Notes: generated by a model from the sequence alone, not told the origin. Positions 34,257 through 47,539 are shown, counted from the first letter of the stretch. The stretch: DNA of 64,000 bases from Paramecium octaurelia (GCA_905182995.1 CAJJDP010000012.1:8370-72369); one strand, 5' to 3'. Numbers and translations: made by a program.

Positions 34257-36594
34257 TCAATTTACATATTTAGATTATTCTAATTTACCAACTTTTAAAA
34301 AGCTTCCACTTCCACTTAATTATGAACTATGATCATATTTATAGGGAATTTAAGCTTAATATTGATATGATTTTTAAGAACCATTGCCAATTTATTATGA
34401 TGTAATTCTGTCTAAATTAAAAGTATCATTTTGTCTTGAGTCATTTGTAGTCTTTACTCTCTACTAACTTGAATTGTTAATTTAAGTATAATTATTCTAG
34501 AAATCCTAGAATGAATTTCTGGTCAATCCTTTATTTGAATCCCTTTAAGAATTATTTTCATAATTATTTGTATATTCATTAAGCTAAGTTTAAATTTTTG
34601 TTTTCGATTGACTTTCATAACCACTTGTTGTTAATAATCCTTTGATCACATCTTTATCATGGGTTTACAAAATTAATGTACTATTCTGATCTCTAAGATG
34701 TTATATTTCAACTCCCATTAAAACAATTAAACTCAATAAATCTTCTTCCCTTTTCGGCTGTATTTAAGGAGTTTCAGAAATATCACCAAAATTTTAACTA
34801 TTTGGTCTAGGTTACAATTTATGAGAAACAGGTATTGATTAATATGAACTATAAGTTTACTGTTTTTTTAATCTACTTACTTCCATCGTCAACATTACTA
34901 TTTTATTTTCATAATATTCTTTTAATTTTTCTATTTCATTATCTTGAGTCATTTAAGATTGCAATATTAGTTATTGTTACAATTATTGACTAATTTATTC
35001 ATTCTTTTATTTGTAAGTTTTCACTTGATTTTATAATGAATCATTTTCACTATAATACTTATCAATAATTATTCCTAATCGTTCAATTTCAGCCGATTGC
35101 AATAGAAAATTCAATAATAAATTAGATGGTTAGATGTTAGAGAAAAGAATATTTTCCTTAATATTTTTTGCATTCAGTTTTCTTTTTTTAGGGTCTAAGT
35201 CATCATCAGTCAATCCGAATTCATTTTTAATCCACTCAATTTTATCATTAGCTTCCTTTAATTTATTACCTAAATCCTTCAATTCTGAATTCTTTTTGTT
35301 TATATCTTATTGCAAATCCTTTAATTTATTATCTTTATCTTATATTTATCTCATTAAATCATTTAATCGATTTCTAAGTTCTTCATTTTCATTTGATAAT
35401 CTGTTTTTATCATCATTTAATTAATCTACCTCTTAATTTAATTTATCATTTTCATCTTTTAACTGAGAGGCAGCTTCTTTTTACCCATCTGCTGAATCTA
35501 ATTCATCGAGACAATTGTTTAACTCTGACTATAATCTTAATTTATCTTGTTCTGCTGATCTAATTCTCTATTACAAATCTCCCAATTGTCTTAATTAATC
35601 TTACAGCTATCTTTGAGTATCTTATAATTATCTTTATTAATCGGATAATTAATTTTTAAGATATGCAATTTCTTACTCTTTTTTCTTTAATAATTCTTTG
35701 TATTATTCAATTTCTAATCTTAATTGATCTGCATCTCTTAATTTATTTTTCAAATCATTCAATTATTAATTTAATTACCCATTTTCCAATTATAAATTTT
35801 ATGCGTTTTTCTAAATTAATATTCTATATTACTCTTAGATCATCAAGAACATCTAAATCATTTTTCTACTTATCATTCTCTCTTAGCTATCTATCTAATT
35901 CTTTTTTGAGATCATCAGCATCTTTTGCCTTTTTTTTCGTTCTTTCTAATTCCTAAAAATAATTTTTATGTATTTTACTTTTAATAAATCTTCTGGACTT
36001 CCTCCAAATGACTTTTACAACTTCTCTAATTCCTTCAGTTTTTTGGCTAAAGTGTCAGGATCCATTCCTCCAATTTTATTTTATATATCATCTAGTTACT
36101 TGGCCTTTCTTTATAAGTCATCTAACATTCTTTATAATTCTTCTGGAGTTTTGCCATTAAACTGTTTTTCATAATCCCCTAGCTTCTTTTTTAATTTGTT
36201 TAATTGAGACCTCAAATCATCTTTTATTAGCAATAATATTACTTACCAACATCATCATCGCCTATCTTTTTTTACAATTATACTAGCTGTTTTTTTTATT
36301 GTTCTAATTCTTTCTTCCAATTTGGATCATAGTCACGTAATTAGGTTTCCTATCGTTATAATTAAACTTCATAGTCTCTTATGAGTTTTCTCAGCCTCTC
36401 GTTATCGCTGCCTATTTTATAATTGTCTCTATTCTCAATAATATTATATACTGCTGTAATTATTGTAGCTTTTCCATTAGATCTCTTATTTACATCTCAT
36501 AATTGATTCTGTCTAATCCACTATCAGATTGCTGCTTAATAGTAATTTTCAGTTCAGTGTTTTCAGCAATCAGACGCTAAATCTCTACAGCCAT
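34257..36594 (-). CDS. Long coiled-coil protein
   Basis: About 740 residues after removing four introns of 22-26 nt (for example 23 nt near 36438-36460, 26 nt near 35953-35978, 22 nt near 35800). Almost entirely heptad-repeat helix: LQRKAKQLDDIQNKIGGMDP, LRDADQLRLEIEQYKELLKK, LSNENEELRNRLNDLMRQIQ and DIEKLKEYYENK-type segments, with a break at KNEFGLTDDDLDPKKRKLNA. The C-terminal 170 residues are Ser/Asn/Gln-rich and end LEQSKYVN before TGA 34257-34259. No motor or ATPase motifs. Such proteins in ciliates are often cytoskeletal or basal-body scaffolds (inference). The start is uncertain: coding-like sequence continues in frame upstream to about 36725 without an ATG, so a further 5' exon is likely. 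Confidence 0.75.
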
Positions 36595-37760
36595 TAAAAA
36601 ACATGTCACATCAAGTTATCCATTCAGATTTCTTTTGGCCTCTTTATCCCTTTTATTAGCATCAATACTTACTGATATCTCACTCTGGTACGATATTGAG
36701 GATGATTAATTTCCTCCTCATATTAACTATAATTGAACATTTAATAATAAAACATTCATATTGTATCAAAATAGGATTAAATTCACCCTCTATTGCAATG
36801 CAAATTTATAATGGCTAGTTTTTTCAACTCCTACTCCTAAACTTTATTGTTTTATTATATAGTCCCTACAATAAATACAAGTTTGTATTTAATTTACTAA
36901 ATTACTTAAAGTATCTAAAAATCAATTAATTTTTGGAGATCAAATCTATGTTTCTTGAAAAAGAATTATGTTCTCTCAGTCGATTCCCTGTGATATCAAC
37001 TTTTTAGAAAATTTTCATATTCTTCAGGATCTAACAGAGAATTAGCTTTACCTTACAGTACTTCAGTCTCTAATATATCTAAATCTTGATGTGTTAGACC
37101 CAAGCCTAATGATATTTTTATCCTTTATTTTATTATAAAAACTAAATGCTTACTTAAGAAACTAATAATTCAAAATTGTATTTGATGATTGTAGTAATTA
37201 CCTGTAATTTATTCATGTTAATATTCACTCTTAATCCAATTCTCATATCAATGCTAACAAAACTGGTTCTGTGAATGAATCTACCCATATTATATTTGGG
37301 AGATATCAGTTTCTCGATGAATTCCAAAGAAATAATTGCTAAATCATTTATGATTTATAAATAAGTAGTAGAAATTAGTACTAGATTAAGCTGATATCAA
37401 TCATATGTTAGAATGAGATAAACTAACTTTGATACTTAATGAACTATTAATAAAAAGATTATGTTAGCATGGTAGAGTATGGAAATTTATGTAATTGTTT
37501 TTAGAAGTAGGTATGTATGTAAATTGATATTACTTCTTCTTATAATAAATCTTCATTGTAGGATTTCAGAATTAAAGTATATCAGTTTTAAAAATATTAT
37601 CTTTTCCATAATTTATAATGCAACATTAATAGATTTCTGATTTCGAGTCAAATAAAATGGTCTCTAAACAAACTTATCAATAATATCAATTGATTTTCTA
37701 TTTATCAGTATTGGGCATAGGATGACTTAAAAAAAATTTAATCATTGCGCATATAAATTA
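36595..37760. other. Spacer with two weak coding-like islands
   Basis: About 1.15 kb without a convincing gene. At 36995-37125 the minus strand reads LGLTHQDLDILETEVLQGKA then LLDPEEYENFLKS and a TGA, probably the end of a small or decayed gene. At 37215-37440 the plus strand reads VNESTHIIFGRYQFLDEFQR. Neither has a supported start or splice structure. Part of 36595-36725 is probably 5' coding sequence of the coiled-coil gene. Confidence 0.35.
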
Positions 37761-39519
37761 ATGTATTTATTACTAATATTTGAAATCCTGATAGTAACTG
37801 GCGTAATCGGCTACTTGATTCAAAGTTATTGTAGCAAGGATGTTAATATATATGTAAAAGGGATGGCACTGGTTTCATGGTTAATTAATTTTTTGTTGCT
37901 ACTATTTTTACCCTTTGACATATACATTACTTATAGGGATTAAGGCGTTGGAAATATTTCGAATGATTACCTGAATTTGGCTGAAGTAATGACATTAATA
38001 ATAAGTTAGACTTATCAAATTCTCTATTGGACGAATTTCATATTGTGTTGGACTGTGATTCCCATAATGCAAGAATACGAGGAATCAGTTGAGTTAGATA
38101 AGAAAGATAAATTCAAGAAGGCTCTGAAAAACAACGTGAGATTCTATATAATAATTTCTGTTGTGGGCATAGTTTTCGTTCTAGCGATTTTCTATACTGG
38201 ATAGGCCTAACAGTGTGGTTTGGGTTCATTTTTGAAGAGCATGGCAAATTCATTTGGAGTAGCTCTGATAATAGTATTGTTGGGTTACGGATTGGTTATA
38301 ATCCCAAAGGCGTAAATGAGGACATCCTAAGTGGATGTATAGCTGAAATATCTTTATTTCAGGACGGCGAGCATAAATGGGGAGAAGGACGATGCTCATC
38401 ATAAATTGTTGGAAACATCGATGAAAGTATTTCAAATAAAGGATCAGCGATTCGAGAACGATGATATGATGTATTACCTCAACAAATGCTTAAATAAGAT
38501 CCCAAGGAACATGCATAAGATCTTAAAGAAGGAGGAGGAGAGGAGAAGTTCTCAAATGCTCATAACCATAACTGGGGCTTTCTTTAAAAACAAGGGGCCA
38601 GAATCTGTGTAGGAGATGATGAATCTCTATTAAGAGATAAGAAAGAACTCATTGGAATACAAGAGAATCAAAGCGCAATGGAAGGAGAACTGTAAATCTG
38701 CTTATGAAATGGAGGACATCATAAAGGCTATGAATAGTTAAGATAAGAAAATTAATTTTTCGTTTAAAAAGCCAAGAGAAGGATCTTTGGCTTAATAATT
38801 GGATTTGCTGGAATGGAATTGGCTTTGTGTTATCAAACCTTAATTTAAGATAATTATATCTTTGATCTTCGGGGTATTGTCCATCTTGGTGTTGATCTCT
38901 GAAGTGACAATCTTTATGGGCACATAATTCACGATATTTGGGTTGCCTCTGCGATACGTTGATGGACTATTGAGCATTTCCTTTTATTCTTTTATTCCAT
39001 TGCTCTACATAGCTTTCTGCGTTTATTATGGATTGTTCAAAATAAGAATTCAGGGATTTTATGGACTGTATGGGGATCATCAGACAGATGCACCAAGTCT
39101 AATGTTTGCCACGATCAACTTTAGTAGAGTGGGAGCACCGTTATGCTAGAACTTCTTGAATATGATTAAGTTGAAGTAGGAGACTGCCTTTAGATATGCA
39201 ATGGGGAATGTATGAATTGATTAAGTTAACTATTTAGATTGAGTTGTTGCCAATATTCGGGATAAGCATAACAGCCTTGATGCCTTGTTTATTGATTGTG
39301 TTGTGTTTGATTAATTACTTTGATTTGTTCGACAAGACCCTCTAGTTGATTGGGATGAAGCAGTTCATTTTCAACAATACATTTTCTGATAGACTGATCT
39401 TCGAAGGGAGAGATGCACTCAAGAAGAACAGGTAGTATTTTGAAAGGAAAATGAAACCGGAAGGATGGTCAGACTCGTCTGAACCTTACGATATTGAATT
39501 GCAACAGAAACTAATGTGA
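37761..39519 (+). CDS. LMBR1-domain multi-pass membrane protein (LMBRD2-like)
   Basis: Product of 576 residues from ATG 37761 with one 28-nt intron at 39210-39237. N-terminal helices (MYLLLIFEILIVTGVIGYLI, MALVSWLINFLLLLFLPFDI, YWTNFILCWTVIPIMQEYEE, VRFYIIISVVGIVFVLAIFY, VALIIVLLGYGLVIIPK) are followed by a long cytosolic helical loop and further helices, then the family signature FSRVGAPLCQNFLNMIKL and IELLPIFGISITALMPCLLI. Hydrophobic segments and the NFSRVGAPL block match LMBR1/LMBRD2-type proteins, implicated elsewhere in receptor endocytosis and GPCR regulation. The acidic C-terminal tail is cytosolic. The frame is continuous and complete. Confidence 0.87.
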
Positions 39520-39616
39520 AATTAATGTGTATAATTAATTCGATAATCGGAGTATATATATTCTGAAAGTGGAATGGTTTCACTTATGTCAGAAATAAAT
39601 ATATATTATTTATATT

Positions 39617-42066
39617 ATGAAAATCGTAATTAGATATTATAATGAATGGGGAATTTTGAACGTAGAACAACTCAAAATCTCATCGAAATATAAAATATCT
39701 GAGTTGTATGATTAGGTATCAAATTTGACAGGAATTGATTAAAACCAACTGAAATTGATTTTGATATAAACAAATGAGAAAGTAACATTTTAGATTAAGA
39801 AGATTGTTCTTGATGAATTAAACCTTTACATATGTGATTATTAGATTTAATAAGGCTCTGCCATATTCGCATAAAAAACAACTGATCCTTTCTCCGATAT
39901 GGCTTCTTCATTTTCATCGTAATTCGATCCCTCGCAATTTCTTGATACTTCAGCGAATTCCACTCCTGAACAAGAGACTATGTTCTAACTTATCAGAATG
40001 TCTCTTCTGAGTGATCTAGAACTCTTTTTGGAAGATAGAAATGATCGAGCCTAATTGATAAATGGAATTGAATTGACAGGATGGAATGCACTCCATCTAG
40101 TCACTTTTTTAGGAGATGACAAGATGTATTTATGGTTAATCAGTTCTGGAGGTGACATCTCCATTCTCTCCAAAGATGGGTGGAATTGCTTATAAATAGC
40201 CATTTGGTAATCAAACACCAAAAGTAAATTATTCAAATCTACCTAGCCCAGTGGCAAACTTGATCATTGGTTCCAATTCAATCAACGTCAATCAGATCAC
40301 CGCCAAAGGAACTGCTCTACATATTGCTGCCTAAATTGATGATCAAGAACTGATAGAGTTGTTATTGAAACACCCGAAAATAGACATCTCAGTAACATTC
40401 CAAGGCAAGTCTGTTGTCGATGTGGCAGGAGAAAGAACTAAGAAAATCCTTTAAAAGGAACTCCTCATCCTAAGGAACAAACAATTTGACATCATCAATT
40501 CCTTTAGATAATCCATTTGCACATTCTATTCGCTCAATTCATTCTTCACCAATCGACCACAAAAACCTCCCATTATTAAAGGAAGTGCAAAAGTAGTTTC
40601 CTATTTCAAATTACTTCTAATTGATAACTACCTAATTTGTGATCCAGACTCAGGAGCCATTGCAAGATATAAGACTTCGATCCAATACCCTTTTAATCCC
40701 AAGTATTTTATTAATATTTTTTGAGAGTTAATTCCTTTGGAGTTTATAAATGAAATCAAACTATCAAAGGATCATTGGTTTCAAGACAAAAAGTTATTCT
40801 ATCTAGAAATACAGTACTTTAACAAACATTTGCATATTGCATTTCAAACCAAAAGTGCTGCGAGATAGTGGCTGGAATCCATCAGAAATTCAATCGGGTA
40901 TTGTAGATACATGAATCAAAAATTGAATTAATACGAATAAGAAAAACAAAAAAAAACCATTCTTTAAGTCATGATGGAAAAATAAAATCAAGAAATTGAA
41001 ATCTTTGATGTTGAAAAACAAATCATCTAAATGAATCAATATGAAAAATCTATTTTAAGTTAGCATTAGATCTACAATTATACTAGAAGTGCCATCAAAA
41101 TTAGAGATGTCCAAGTACTCTCACATCTTGGCAAAGGCACTTTTGGATAAGTCTTTAAAGTATCTCATCCAATTCTATGCTAGGTTATTTATAAAAATAA
41201 AATCTATGCACTTAAACAGTAATTGAAATAATAGGTCCTACAAGATGTCAAGTACATTTAAAGTGAACTAAGCATCATGAAGTATCTAAATCATCCATTT
41301 GTTGTTAAACTACATCATTCTTTTCAAGTGAATCTAACATTATATTCATTAGACTTAACACTATCTATACATGCTTCTAGAATATTGCGATAATGGAGAT
41401 CTCACAAATTATATGGCTAAGGGCACAATTCTATAAGAACCCTAAGCCCTTTTCATTATAGCCTAAATTATACTAGCATTAGAATATCTTCACTCCTTAA
41501 ATCTGATATACAGAGATTTAAAGCCAGAAAATGTTATGGTTTCAAAAAATAATTACATAAAACTCATAGATTTCGGACTATCCAAAGAAGGTTTTAATGT
41601 AACTCACACGTTCTGTGGTTCACCAGCGTACTTATCCCCTGAGTTATTGAATGGCCATGGAGTAACACAAAGCACTGATATTTATACAGTGGGTCTTCTG
41701 TTGTATGAAATGCTATCGGGTTATCCTCCACATTTTAGTAACAACATCAGAGTACTGTTAAATGGAATATAACATGAAGAACTCAGAATTCCAAAACACT
41801 TTTCTGGAACTGTCAAAAATTTCTTAGAATAAATCATCACGAAAAATCCAACTGAAAGATTATCCATCAAACAAATGAAAAATCATATCATTTTTGCAGA
41901 AATTGATTGGTTAAAATTAAAACAATAAGAATACATAGCACCAGTGCTAAAGAGAAAAGAGGCAAACAAGTAATTATAATCAACCAGATTGATTGATCAT
42001 GACTATCCCTAAGATGGTGAAAGGATCAATGAAGTATTTGGTTGGGATTATTCTTGTTAAAATTGA
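39617..42066 (+). CDS. Ankyrin-repeat AGC-type protein kinase with a PH-like middle domain
   Basis: Starts [20 protein letters not shown]. Residues about 150-270 are ankyrin-like ([34 protein letters not shown]). A middle part (about 330-440) reads like a PH domain ([33 protein letters not shown]). The kinase domain has LGKGTFGQVFKV, catalytic lysine [23 protein letters not shown] and [13 protein letters not shown], and a C-terminal hydrophobic motif FGWDYSC typical of AGC kinases. A 25-nt intron lies near 41329-41353. Two problems: the frame does not join cleanly near 40210-40250, and an in-frame TGA occurs at 40722-40724 just after PFNPK, where an intron with a damaged 3' splice site (from 40703) would solve it. 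So it is possibly a recently inactivated gene. Confidence 0.75.
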
Positions 42067-42231
42067 TTTATATGTGTATATTTAATGTGTTACTTACAAA
42101 TTATTGTGATAGACTTCTGACTTAGTTATTCGATTAGGGAATAAATTACAAATAATTTGTAATTGAAAAAAAGACAATTATGTAAACTTTATAGATGATA
42201 TCTAATGCAATATAATTTAATTTTTTTATCA

Positions 42232-43638
42232 TCACTTAATTAAAGTTTCAATTATATATTTTTTGATAAGTTATTTTTTTATTTTTAAATTCCTTAAGAC
42301 TTTCTTTTCTGAATCCTCGAAATTGATGTATTCAAGTGTCGTTCTCTCTTTTAAAGATTCATTGTCTTGAACATCTAAGACCTTCTTCTGAATAATTAAT
42401 AAGCAAATATTCAACTCCTCTTGAAAACATTAGAGTGTTTATTCGTACATTTGAACATCCTTATTTTCCATTAAATGGAATTTATAAAACAAAAATCTAA
42501 ATATATTCAATTACATAATACGATTTGGATGTTTTGAAAAGTTATATAGCCTTCTCTGAATACTCTAAAAGATCATCTAACAAAACCTTTTTAACTTACT
42601 ATTTCAACGTTTTTACTGACTATTCGATGATTCGGATATTGTTGTTAATACTCTAAAGTTCTTCCTTCAATTATACGGCATATTTGGATGGATTCTTATT
42701 TGTATTCATATACGGGCATGTGTAAAAACTTTGCTCATGATCCTTTGCCCAAGGTCCTGAGCATTTAAAGCAAAAATGCTAACCACATAAACATTTCAAG
42801 TGAAAGCAACCCTCTGTACGTTAGATAAGTCTTCCACATTGGGGACACTTAGATGCATGTATTATTGCCCAATAATCATTTGATTGCTGGTATTCTAAGA
42901 CTTTTTTTAGAATATCACATGGGATTGGATGGTGTTTTTCATTTCTGCATTTAGAACAAAATTTGATGCCACAGGGACATTTAATTGAATACGAAAAATT
43001 CAAACACTTAAAAACATTCTCACAATTCAATCCTATCGTTCTAACTTAAAAATTTACCTGGACACCAAGTAATTTAATCATCATGTTGCATAAATCTCTT
43101 AATTATTATTTGCTTATATTTAGGGTATTATTCTAAAAACGAATGAGGCAATCTCTCAAAACATTAATCTTGTAAACATCTCACCAAAGGTATTTGACTT
43201 GAGAATTAGATCTCAATCATTTGATTCCAACAATTCTTACAAAACTTATGATTGCAATTTAAACTAAAACCTTAAGTGTTAGTCGATTCACAAATTGAAC
43301 AAATGAGGTTGTCATTAATGTTCACATGGGATTCCTTGAAAATGCCTTATTCCTCAAGTTAAATTTTGATTTATCCAGACTCGTCATTTAGCAACAGTTT
43401 GTCATATATGGTTGTAACTTCAAAATTGAAAAAGATTAATATCTTGATATCTTTATTTTAGTACATTTAAAACAACTTAAGATGTCTCTCCAATCTTATC
43501 TTTGATAATTTCTAGCCGACCTTTGAATTCTTAATAAAGGTCATTTGCACTCAATAACGTGACATTATTATAGATATTATTGTTATATTCTTCCTCTAAT
43601 CCCGAGTACTATTCATCCTCAAAGTATTCGTCGCCCAT
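42232..43638 (-). CDS. RBR (RING-IBR-RING) E3 ubiquitin ligase, Ariadne-like
   Basis: Start MGDEYFEDEQYSGLEEEYNN (acidic, Ariadne-like). RING1: ICSICESTNTQGFSLNCNHK then FCKNCW and RCLQDQC. IBR: ITWCPGLNCENVFKC, CPCGIKFCSKCRNEKHHP. RING2: CPQCGRLIQRTEGCFHLKC, with the catalytic Cys expected within CLCGQHFCFKC, then WAKDHEQSFYTCPYMN. The C-terminus is helical. Introns: 43443-43464 (22 nt, ending AAG, less certain), 43033-43057 (25), 42497-42521 (25). Order and Cys spacing are diagnostic for RBR ligases, which transfer ubiquitin through a thioester. The frame upstream of the start is open for a further 177 codons (see the small ORF at 43906). Confidence 0.88.
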
Positions 43639-43905
43639 TAAGATAAAAATACAATTAATTTAAACTAATTATTCTGTTGAGAATAATATAAGGTGGTAGG
43701 AAACGATTGATAACATTGAAAATAAGTTATATATTAGAAAAATGAAGTATAAATTAAACAATGAGCACTTGTGAATTACAAAATTAGGAAGAGATTGCAT
43801 AACTAGATTATGCAAATTAATTGATTCTAGATTAATAACAAACAAAGTCTTATATTCTAAATTAAATACATAAAAAAATAATAGTATCTGTTGCAACATA
43901 GAAAC

Positions 43906-44169
43906 TTAATACAATATCATCTGCTTTCTTATTTTTTGAATCCTTTTTTCTATTTTACTCTTTACATCAATATATTTATTATGATGGCAAATTAATTGCA
44001 ATTCATCTAAAGACCCTCCTTTAAAGCTAATCTGTAATAGAATATTAGAACTATCCTTATGTAGGTAAACGTGTATTACTTCTTTATCTGAGTTTTTTAG
44101 TTCAATATTTCTAATTATTTGATTATTTAGTATTCTATTTTGATTTCCTATGAAAATATTAACTTCCAT
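43906..44169 (-). CDS. Small hypothetical ORF upstream of the RBR gene
   Basis: ATG 44169 opens MEVNIFIGNQNRILNNQIIR, IELKNSDKEVIHVYLHKDSS and SIFKGGSLDELQL-like protein sequence, reasonably coding in composition. The quoted end is the first TAA, which codes Gln here. The same frame stays open without TGA all the way into the RBR ligase start at 43638, but the part between 43670 and 43900 is AT-driven and hydrophobic and looks non-coding. It is either a short gene with an unseen 3' intron or stop, or an N-terminal extension of the ligase. Confidence 0.35.
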   Translation of the reverse strand: MEVNIFIGNQNRILNNQIIRNIELKNSDKEVIHVYLHKDSSNILLQISFKGGSLDELQLICHHNKYIDVKSKIEKRIQKIRKQMILY

Positions 44170-44382
44170 CCAGAAAGGGAATCTAAGTTTTCATCTTTAT
44201 AATGCATTCTTCATAATTATTTTATTCTACTTTGAGATTAATATAATAATAAATTATAAATTAATAAAAATCAACAAGAAAAATAGTAAGAGTTCCAATT
44301 AATTAAATTAAGCTAGATTAAAGGGAAATCGAAATATCTCATTAACATTATTAAAATTATAATTTAAGCTTAAAGAACTAGT

Positions 44383-47300
44383 ATGAAAAAGGGAGCAAAG
44401 AAATAAAATAAACGAGAATCTGAACTATAACAAATTGAAGAAATCAAATTGGTTGAAATCTATGGTATTAATAAAACTAATTGTAGAATGTATGAATGAT
44501 CCAGACATTGAATAATCAGGTGTCATAATCAAACTTGAAGATTTATTGCTTGAAAGCCCATAAGGAGTTTTACTAAGTTTTGTGTCTTTTTACTTAAAGT
44601 TGGTTGGAATGGATCATTGCAATCAATATTTGAAGGGATTGAGTCTAGTCAATGTCAATTTGGAAGAAATAATTAATAAATTGGAATCTCTCTAACTTGA
44701 AAATTAGTCCAATTTAATTGATGAACAATAATGCTAATAAATTGAGCATAATAAAGTTTTAAAACAATTTTTTGATACCCTATTTTCAACTTAGACGTAG
44801 TTGCCCTTCCAATGCGAGGGATTTTTCAGATATACATATAACTGGCTTACAACTATCTCCTAAACTAAGTTTAGAACTGCTAGATTGGCTGCCTTGGAAG
44901 TCATTGATTTAATAATTAGTTCCATATCCCACTTCTTAGAATCTATAAGTATAATTTTGATAGATTAACCATAGAAAATGAACAGGAATTGAAAGAAGCA
45001 ACTAAATTTATTAATAATATTTTCGAATATTTAGTAACTAATAGAACTTAGGATGTGTAAACTTTAATTAAGAGAAAAGCTATCCAAATTCTATTCCATT
45101 CCTTTTTGAATCCAGATGTTCCTACTGACCCCTATTATAGTTACTTAGGGTGTTTATTTTTAAGTGAAAATCATGAATGCAGGGAATCAGCTTTGAATGA
45201 ATTAGAAAAGATCTAAAAGTCTTTGATTGAAAGTAAAAAATCTCTCTAACCAATAATTGATTTTCTACAAGAAGAATAAGAGGCTGTAATAAGCTTAATA
45301 TTCGATCCCAATGAAAGTGTTCAATTAAAATTGATTAATTTCTTAAAGGTATTATCGTAGTAATACTTTATAGATGTTTTCAAAAAATACAAATGTAGTG
45401 AGTAATTTTTTTAAAACCAAGACTTGCTAAGCCTTCATTAGAATATTATTTGCAAAAAATCTTAGAGTGAGATATGAATCTTCCTTTTTGTTGCATTTAT
45501 TTGAAAAACCAATTAAAAGTGTAGTAAAATTGACTGAATTTTACTTAACGTATGCACCTTTTGAAATTCAAAGCTATGAGGAATGCCAAAATTTTATATT
45601 TTCTTTTGTTCATAGTCATCCTTTTGTCTGCTTGCCTGAATAATACTCTCAGTTTTTTGAAGGGGATTAGTAAGAATAATTCTAGATTATGGGTTTCTAT
45701 TTTTATGCATCGATATTATCATATCAACAGACTTAAACGAAATTCTGGTGGTTAGAGGTGAAGGATGAAGAAACCCAATTCACCGATTAATTTACTAGTT
45801 ACTTTTTGAGTAAAGTTAAGTCCTCAATAGATTTGATTGATGAGGTATTTATATCAACCTATAATCTTTTAGAATTTGCTATTTCCTTATCTACACATCT
45901 ATTAAAACTTAAATTCTAAATCAATACCTCTTAAGGATATTAAAGCAATTGTCATTGGAGTGTAAAAGATTTTCTAAAAGAGTCAGAATATTGGAATAAT
46001 TAATCAGGTCTGCAAATTGATGTTTATATACCAATAATAACAATCAGATTCAGAAGTGATCAAAGATTGTCTAAAGGAATTAGTTAAGTATGGTATAAAG
46101 ATTTACAAGGAGAAATTAAACTTTTTGAATCTTTAGAAAATTGAATGTTTGATAAAACAAAATTTAGTTTTTCCAAAATAAATTCTGAATCCAATCAGTT
46201 CCATTTTTGAAAATAAAGATGAGAAATCAATCATCATAAATGCTAACTTATTGTCCAGTTCACTTCAAAATTAAATCAGAAATCTATTAAGTTCTAATAA
46301 ACCTTAAGAGAATGACCATGAGGCTAATTACAAAGAAATAAGGGATCTATTTTTTAATTATTGCTTCTAAATTTTGGAAAATAAAAATAAGGATCAACAT
46401 CATATCACTATTTTACAATTAGTCATCAACAATTTAATTTATACTAACAATTTTAAACTCTAAAGATTGAACTTATAGTATTACATATCTTCCTAAACTT
46501 ATTCATTATTGTACATCCATTTTCATAATTTTGTACTTTCTGAATTATCTAGATAAGTTAAATTAGAAAAAGAAAAATAAAATGATTTCAAAAGAAGGAA
46601 AAGCCGCCCTTTGATTGATAATTTACCTTAAATCAGTACTTTATAAATGGAATTATTCAACAATTCAATAAAATTGATGAATCAATGTCCATAAATACTA
46701 ACAAATAAAGAATTTGGCATTCAATTCCTTTCTTATCTATTTGATCTCATGAAATCCAGTTGTTACTTTAGTGATTTAAAACCAACTATTTTAACATCAA
46801 TTTCATAATCATTATAAAAAGTCATAGAGAATGATCAGTGTTCCAAAAAGGAGGATTTCTGGAAATTTGTTGTTGATTATTCCTCAATTCACTATTAATC
46901 ATAAAGTGAAGAAAACTTTAATGAATTTGTAAAATTATGCATAAACTCATACATTGCTTCTGTTAATAAATAAAATGTTAATGAAAAGAGAATGAAATTT
47001 ATAAATCATTGTGCTGAAATGATCCAAACAGGATTTTAAGATTTATCCAATATATTTCTATTTGGATTATTAAGCCACATATTTTATAAGCCAACAAAAT
47101 TATTAAAAACATTGTAAATTGATAAACTAACCTATTAAAAATTCTATGCCTTTTATGAATCTAAGAGTTCAGAATACCATCAAAGTAATAAATAAGAAGA
47201 GGAGAAGAAGGAAATCCTTAAATCAGAGTAATAATTAAGAAACAGATTAAAATAATAAACTGGACTTACCACTAAAGAGATTAACAAAATAGTGAACAGG

Positions 47301-47445
47301 GTTTCAAAAAGTCCCGAGAAACTTAATGTTGTCCAAAAATGCATAATCGATAATAGCCAAGTTAGTAACAGTAAAGAAAAACTGAAATAAGACTCTGACG
47401 AAGAGTTAGAAATCCCTTTTTCAAAGTAGAAAGCAACTTAATGAT
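44383..47445 (+). CDS. STAG/SCC3-like cohesin subunit candidate
   Basis: Large helical-repeat protein of about 985 residues from ATG 44383 to TGA 47443-47445. Introns include 44465-44486 (22 nt), about 44948-44973 (26), about 45349-45373 (25) and a 28-nt one near 45845. The N-terminal third contains FFRYTYNWLTTISQTKFRTA RLAALEVIDLI-type sequence (a wing resembling the STAG-domain FRHTAT-LAAL block), then IKRKAIQILFHSFLN, CQAFIRILFAKNLRVRYESS and HEAT-like helices. The C-terminus is charged and Ser-rich (KIVNRVSKSPEKLNVVQ), as in SCC3. Such proteins clamp DNA and kleisin in cohesin. The assignment rests on a few motifs and overall architecture; another HEAT-repeat protein is possible. Confidence 0.5.
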
Positions 47446-47539
47446 ATTCTCTTTACAAGCATATGAATTTATATACATTTTTAGTGACTTTGTTTAAATT
47501 TTCATAATCAAATGAAATATTAAAATTAAAATTAAATAA

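Noticed and set aside
35134-36174. Series of Ser/Phe/Leu-rich plus-strand open frames
   Set aside because: They are antisense to the coiled-coil gene; their composition is the complement of Lys/Glu/Asp codons.
42067-42231. Possible terminator or RNA between convergent kinase and RBR genes
   Set aside because: Only 165 bp of AT-rich spacer with no structure beyond what composition predicts.
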